From: Methylobacterium sp. J-048
Lineage (GTDB): Bacteria; Pseudomonadota; Alphaproteobacteria; Rhizobiales; Beijerinckiaceae
Direction of reading: 5' to 3'
NCBI RefSeq assembly: GCF_022829515.1
Contig: NZ_JAKSYL010000160.1
Location: 1-54,423 of the forward strand
Length of the DNA: 54,423 nucleotides
In this document: one piece after another, positions 51,391 to 54,423 of the stretch
How the letters are laid out: every line of letters starts with the position of its first letter
How positions within the stretch are numbered: the stretch's first letter is position 1
Position numbers and translations under genes: made by a program
The notes under the pieces: generated by a model
What the model saw: only the letters and a program-made list of their open reading frames with translations
Told to the model about the DNA's origin: nothing
Database searches by the model: none

Positions 51391-51933
51391 ATGGCCAAGC
51401 CGAAGACGCTGCACGACGCCTTCTACGAGACCCTGAAGGACGTCTATTACGCCGAGAAGCAATCCGTGAAGGCGCTCAAGAAATCCGCCAAGGCGGCCGA
51501 ACACCCGGAGCTGCGCCAGGCCTTCGAGACCCATGCCGAGGAGAGCGCCCAGCAGGTCGAGCGCCTGACCCAGGTGTTCGAGATCATCGGCAAGCCCGCC
51601 CGCGCCAAGACCTGCGAGGCGATGCAGGGCATCACCTCCGAGATGGAGGAGGATCTGGAGGATTTCGCCGACAGCCCGGCTGCCGACGCGGTGCTGGCCG
51701 CCTGCGCCCAGGCAGTGGAGCATTACGAGATCGCCCGCTACGGCACCCTGAAGACCTGGGCCCGCCAGCTCGGCCACGACGAGGCCGCCAAGCTCCTCGA
51801 CGAGACCCTGCAGGAGGAGAAGAAGGCCGACGCGCTGCTCTCCAAGATCGCCGAGACGATCAACACCGAGGGCACCCCCAACGACGACGCCGAGGCGCCG
51901 AAGCCGCCGAAGTCCCCCAAGAAGGCCGCCTGA
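51391..51933 (+). CDS. Ferritin-like DUF892 (YciE/YciF family) protein
   Basis: A 180-residue four-helix-bundle protein. KTLHDAFYETLKDVYYAEKQSVKAL is the DUF892 start, with Glu and His residues of a ferritin-like di-iron site in ETHAEESAQQVERL and VEHYEIARYGTLKTWA. The C-terminal tail is Pro/Lys/Ala-rich (PKPPKSPKKAA), unlike the compact core. Relatives respond to osmotic and oxidative stress. It is probably monocistronic; a REP-like repeat and a convergent gene follow. Confidence 0.85.
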   Translation: MAKPKTLHDAFYETLKDVYYAEKQSVKALKKSAKAAEHPELRQAFETHAEESAQQVERLTQVFEIIGKPARAKTCEAMQGITSEMEEDLEDFADSPAADAVLAACAQAVEHYEIARYGTLKTWARQLGHDEAAKLLDETLQEEKKADALLSKIAETINTEGTPNDDAEAPKPPKSPKKAA

Positions 51934-51991
51934 GCGCGGCTGCGGCGGAGGACGGGAGACCGCTCCTCCGCCGGCTTGGAGTTCCGAGTTC

Positions 51992-52036
51992 CCAAAGGGC
52001 TCAGCCCTTTGGCGGGGTCCGGGGCGGAGCCCCGGA
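51992..52036 (+). repeat. REP-like double hairpin, family A copy 3
   Basis: CCAAAGGG-CTCAG-CCCTTTGG at 51992-52012 followed by TCCGGGGC-GGA-GCCCCGGA at 52018-52036. Same unit and orientation as 17364-17409. It lies between two convergent genes, two bases from the stop of the gene at 52039, and may act as a bidirectional terminator. Confidence 0.85.
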
Positions 52037-52038
52037 AC

Positions 52039-52368
52039 TCACTTCGCCGTCTCGATCGCGCTGAGGGGCGTCCAGTAGCAGCGATCCTGAGCATTCGTCA
52101 GGGCGAGGCACCCATAGGTCATCGTCCGCGTCTCGAGCCGGACGTCCTCGCCGAGCTTCCACGACCGGCACTCGCCGGTGGCGAGGCTACCCTTCAGGAG
52201 CTGGCCGAAGGCCAATTCCTCGCCGGCCATGACCAGCTTGAACAGGCGGTCGGTGACCTCCTGGGTGTGGCAGCCGAACCGCTCCTTGACGATCGTCTCG
52301 GCCCGGACGGCCCGGGGCAGGGCGACGGTGACGGCGAGGGCGGCGATGGCGGGCAGGAGGATGCGCAT
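52039..52368 (-). CDS. Hypothetical secreted protein with paired cysteines
   Basis: A 109-residue protein with a signal peptide (about 1-23, cleavage near AVRA). The mature part has four cysteines (FGCHTQEV, ECRSW, YGCLAL, RCYW) suggesting disulfides. No family is recognised. Confidence 0.65.
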   Translation of the reverse strand: MRILLPAIAALAVTVALPRAVRAETIVKERFGCHTQEVTDRLFKLVMAGEELAFGQLLKGSLATGECRSWKLGEDVRLETRTMTYGCLALTNAQDRCYWTPLSAIETAK

Positions 52369-52444
52369 GGCCGAAGGATAAGGGCCGGCCGCCGCCTGTC
52401 GAGCCCTCGCGCCGATCGCGACCTGCGGGCGAAAGCCGCGCCTG

Positions 52445-53314
52445 CTACGCCGTCTCGTCCCGCTTCGCCGCCTGCCAGGCGGCTTCCATGGCGGCGAGAT
52501 CCGAGCGCCCGAGTTCCCCGCCCGCGGCCTTCAGGTGCTCCGCCATGGCGGCGAAGCGGCGCTCGAACTTGGCGGTGCCGTCGCGCAGGGCGGTCTCGGG
52601 ATCGACCCCGGCATGGCGGGCGAGGTTGGCCACCGAGAACAGCAGGTCGCCGATCTCCTCCGACAGGGCCTGCGGATCGCCGGCCGCGAGGGCCTCGGCG
52701 ACCTCGTCGGTCTCCTCTCGGACCTTGTCGATCACCTGGGCGGCGTTGCCCCAGTCGAACCCGTAGGCGGCCGCCCGCCGGGAAATCTTTTCGGCCCGGG
52801 CCAAAGCCGGCAGGGCCTGGGCGACGCCCCCGAGGGGATCCGGCGCGGCGCCGCCGGGCTCCCGGGCCGCCCGCTCCTGCGCCTTGATCGCCGCCCATTG
52901 CGCCTCGACCTGAACCGGGTCGCGCAGGGCCGAGCCCGCGGGGAGGGGGGTCCCGCCGGCGTCGAACACGTGCGGGTGGCGGCGGACCAGCTTGTCGCCG
53001 ATCGCCCGGGCCACGTCGTCGAAGGCGAAGGCGCCCTCCTCCTCGGCCATGCGGGCGTGGAACACCACCTGGAGCAGCAGGTCGCCGAGCTCGTCGCGCA
53101 AGTCGTCCCGGTCGCCCCGCGCCACCGCGTCGGCGACCTCGTAGGCTTCTTCGATCGTGTAGGGCACGATGCTGGCGAAGGTCTGCCGGACGTCCCAGGC
53201 GCAGCCGCCTGCGGGATCGCGCAGGTCGGCCATCAGGCGCAGGAGCCTGCGCAGGGGGGCCGGCTCGCCGGCCGTCTGGGTCTCGGGCCGGCTTGAATCG
53301 CGTGCGTCGTTCAT
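52445..53314 (-). CDS. mazG: Nucleoside triphosphate pyrophosphohydrolase MazG
   Basis: A 289-residue enzyme with two MazG repeats. Residues about 20-135 contain CAWDVRQTFASIVPYTIEEAYEVADAV and DELGDLLLQVVFHARMAEEEG. A second at about 180-280 has EEIGDLLFSVANLARHAGVDPE. It hydrolyses (d)NTPs to monophosphates and pyrophosphate and is thought to clean up non-canonical nucleotides and lower ppGpp. Length fits the family. Confidence 0.9.
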   Translation of the reverse strand: MNDARDSSRPETQTAGEPAPLRRLLRLMADLRDPAGGCAWDVRQTFASIVPYTIEEAYEVADAVARGDRDDLRDELGDLLLQVVFHARMAEEEGAFAFDDVARAIGDKLVRRHPHVFDAGGTPLPAGSALRDPVQVEAQWAAIKAQERAAREPGGAAPDPLGGVAQALPALARAEKISRRAAAYGFDWGNAAQVIDKVREETDEVAEALAAGDPQALSEEIGDLLFSVANLARHAGVDPETALRDGTAKFERRFAAMAEHLKAAGGELGRSDLAAMEAAWQAAKRDETA

Positions 53315-53366
53315 GCCCCGGGGTTAGAACAGGACGCGGGACAAGGAAATCCGGCGGCGGCCCGGG

Positions 53367-53600
53367 TCAGACCCGGGCGTCGCGCTCGCGCACCCGCTCG
53401 GACTGCAGGTCGCTGAGATAGCCGGTCAGGCGGCCGGTGACGCCCGGGTCGGCGCACTGGACCCAGAGCGGCGCCGGCAGCGCGCGCCTGGGCAGGCGTA
53501 AGAGAAAGGCCTCGGCCGACAGGGCCGCCTCCCGCTCGGAATTGGCGGCCAGCAGCCGGGCTCCCGCCTGCGTGCCGATCAGGATCGCGATCGTGGCCAT
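53367..53600 (-). CDS. Hypothetical 77-residue protein
   Basis: A short protein starting MATIAILIGTQAGARLLAANS with GAGGGAG just upstream. It begins with a hydrophobic stretch and ends in charged residues (QSERVRERDARV). No family is recognised. The longer frame to 53870 is rejected because the ribosome site favours the internal start. Confidence 0.5.
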   Translation of the reverse strand: MATIAILIGTQAGARLLAANSEREAALSAEAFLLRLPRRALPAPLWVQCADPGVTGRLTGYLSDLQSERVRERDARV

Positions 53601-53944
53601 GGGCTCCCTCATCCTGGATGACCAACGACGCGACCGGCCTTCGCGTTGCGTCGGCCGGGGAGGGCGCCGGTGCCGCGCCTGATGCAGCCGAGCCTGGCAG
53701 GGCCGAACCCGCATCGGGGGCGGCGAAGCCCTTGGCCTGTCCTTGCAAAACAGGAGGGCCGCTATCACGTATGCCGGGCACTCACTCTGCGCCAAGCGGG
53801 TGGGTGCCTCCCTTTCGGATCGTCGTGAACCTGCCGCGCCTCGCCTGACGAAGCGACGGCTGGTCATCACGGTGCTCTGACGACGGTATCGGGTTCACCG
53901 GGATCGACGGCCACGATCTCGGTGCGATGCCGGCAAAAGGGCGG

Positions 53945-53974
53945 TTGACAGCAGAATGCAGGGCGTCCTATACG
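53945..53974 (+). promoter_or_regulatory. Upstream rrn promoter P1 (predicted)
   Basis: TTGACA at 53945-53950 and TATACG at 53969-53974 with 18 bases between (17 to CTATAC). It matches sigma70-type consensus well and faces the 16S gene about 320 bases downstream. Confidence 0.6.
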
Positions 53975-54044
53975 GCGCCTCCCGACGCGGTGCCGAAGCA
54001 AAGGCGAGCCGGCGGGACGGACTTTCCGAAGATTTCAGTAGCAC

Positions 54045-54073
54045 TTGACCGGGACGATCCGGTGGTTTACTGG
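54045..54073 (+). promoter_or_regulatory. Second rrn promoter P2 (predicted)
   Basis: TTGACC at 54045-54050 and TACTGG at 54068-54073, spacing 17. It lies exactly 100 bases after the first predicted promoter. The -10 element is weaker. Confidence 0.55.
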
Positions 54074-54103
54074 TCTCTTCAAGGCGCTGACCAAGGTTAG
54101 CCC

Positions 54104-54115
54104 CGCTCTTTGACA
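54104..54115 (+). promoter_or_regulatory. rrn antitermination boxA-like sequence
   Basis: CGCTCTTTGACA at 54104-54115 matches the boxA core TGCTCTTTA-ACA closely. It is followed by the 16S leader, including a hairpin GCTCACA/TGTGAGC around 54214-54255. NusA/NusB-type antitermination is the expected role. Confidence 0.65.
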
Positions 54116-54295
54116 AGTGAATACGAGAAAGAGAAGCGTGGACGGCGCTTGTCCTTGCGGACCCGGTGCAAGCCGGGTCATCAAGAGGATGCGAGCTGTC
54201 ATGCGCTTTTTGGAAGCTCACACGGTTCGGGTGGAAACGCCCGGATCAATGTGAGCCTTCGTCAAGATGTAGTGATCAGCTTTGATCAATCTCTT

Positions 54296-54423
54296 CAACG
54301 TGAGAGTTTGATCCTGGCTCAGAGCGAACGCTGGCGGCAGGCTTAACACATGCAAGTCGAGCGGGCATCTTCGGGTGTCAGCGGCGGACGGGTGAGTAAC
54401 GCGTGGGAACGTGCCCTCTGGTT
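54296..54423 (+). rRNA. rrs: 16S ribosomal RNA, 5' end (partial)
   Basis: GAGAGTTTGATCCTGGCTCA at 54302-54321 is the universal 16S 5' motif, followed by the conserved CGAACGCTGGCGGCAGGC and TAACACATGCAAGTCGAGC. The variable part, GGGCATCTTCGGGTGTCAGC, fits Methylobacterium-like alphaproteobacteria. The mature 5' end is set at about 54296 by analogy. The gene is cut by the window edge. Confidence 0.97.

Noticed and set aside
53618..53848. 76-codon frame upstream of the rRNA operon
   Set aside because: Low-complexity Ala/Pro/Gly sequence without a ribosome site; likely chance.
1..54423. CRISPR array or tRNA gene
   Set aside because: No regularly spaced direct repeats were seen, and no cloverleaf-like T-loop sequence was found; this was a visual search only, so a tRNA scan could still find one.

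Overview
The window is GC-rich alphaproteobacterial chromosome, most likely Methylobacterium/Methylorubrum (Hyphomicrobiales). Four things point there. The right edge carries the start of a 16S rRNA gene of Methylobacterium type. The flagellar genes run motB-motC-fliK(motD)-transglycosylase, as in rhizobia and their relatives. Ros/MucR and IalB family proteins are present. The dinB gene has a GTTC-N7-GTTC LexA box of the alphaproteobacterial kind. Species cannot be fixed from this sequence alone.

Layout. (1) 1-2400 is an AT-richer accessory segment: the end of an IS3-family element, a helicase-like ORF cut by that element, and a tyrosine recombinase. It abuts a 50-codon C-terminal remnant of motB, so an integrated island appears to have split motB. 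(2) 2555-5920 holds the rest of the flagellar operon (motC, fliK/motD, a lytic transglycosylase). (3) 6165-18745 is a mixed region: small secreted and membrane proteins, a SleB-like lipoprotein, an SMR exporter, a serine beta-lactamase-fold hydrolase, a membrane protein with a probable permuted papain domain, a large outer-membrane barrel, a zinc-ligand-less MucR, a PAS-HTH regulator, kdgK and a DUF502 protein. (4) 19068-32778 holds recG, a haloacetate-dehalogenase-like hydrolase, hicAB, a UbiH-family monooxygenase, a pseudo-receiver, a degenerate AMP-binding protein, IalB, DUF4424, hspQ, a divergent pair of DJ-1/GlxA genes, a DUF559 nuclease-like protein and a malyl-CoA-lyase-like enzyme. (5) 32986-45708 holds a Tlde1-like L,D-transpeptidase, ampG, an RBBP9-type hydrolase, an Lrp regulator, mfd, sdhE, a quinone oxidoreductase with pncA, and dinB. 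(6) 45840-53600 holds rimO, the folate cluster pabB-pabA-pabC with a DoxX-like gene, a DUF892 ferritin-like protein and mazG. (7) 53601-54423 is the promoter and leader of an rRNA operon and the first part of 16S.

Themes. DNA repair is well represented (recG, mfd, dinB with an SOS box, and mazG for nucleotide clean-up). So is cell-wall turnover (flagellar transglycosylase, SleB-like hydrolase, Tlde1-like transpeptidase, AmpG muropeptide permease). Tight start/stop overlaps mark real operons: motB'-motC-fliK-LT, hicA-hicB, qor-pncA and pabB-pabA-pabC-doxX. Several dispersed palindromic repeats (three copies of one family, two of another, one MITE-like inverted repeat) lie in gene gaps, mostly at gene 3' ends.

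No CRISPR array, tRNA or complete defence system was seen. No feature is a clear candidate for a wholly new multi-gene system. The most unusual items are the motB-splitting island, the predicted permuted papain fused to an HdeD-like membrane domain, the degenerate acyl-CoA-synthetase homologue, and the phased palindromes beside hspQ and upstream of the DUF892 gene.
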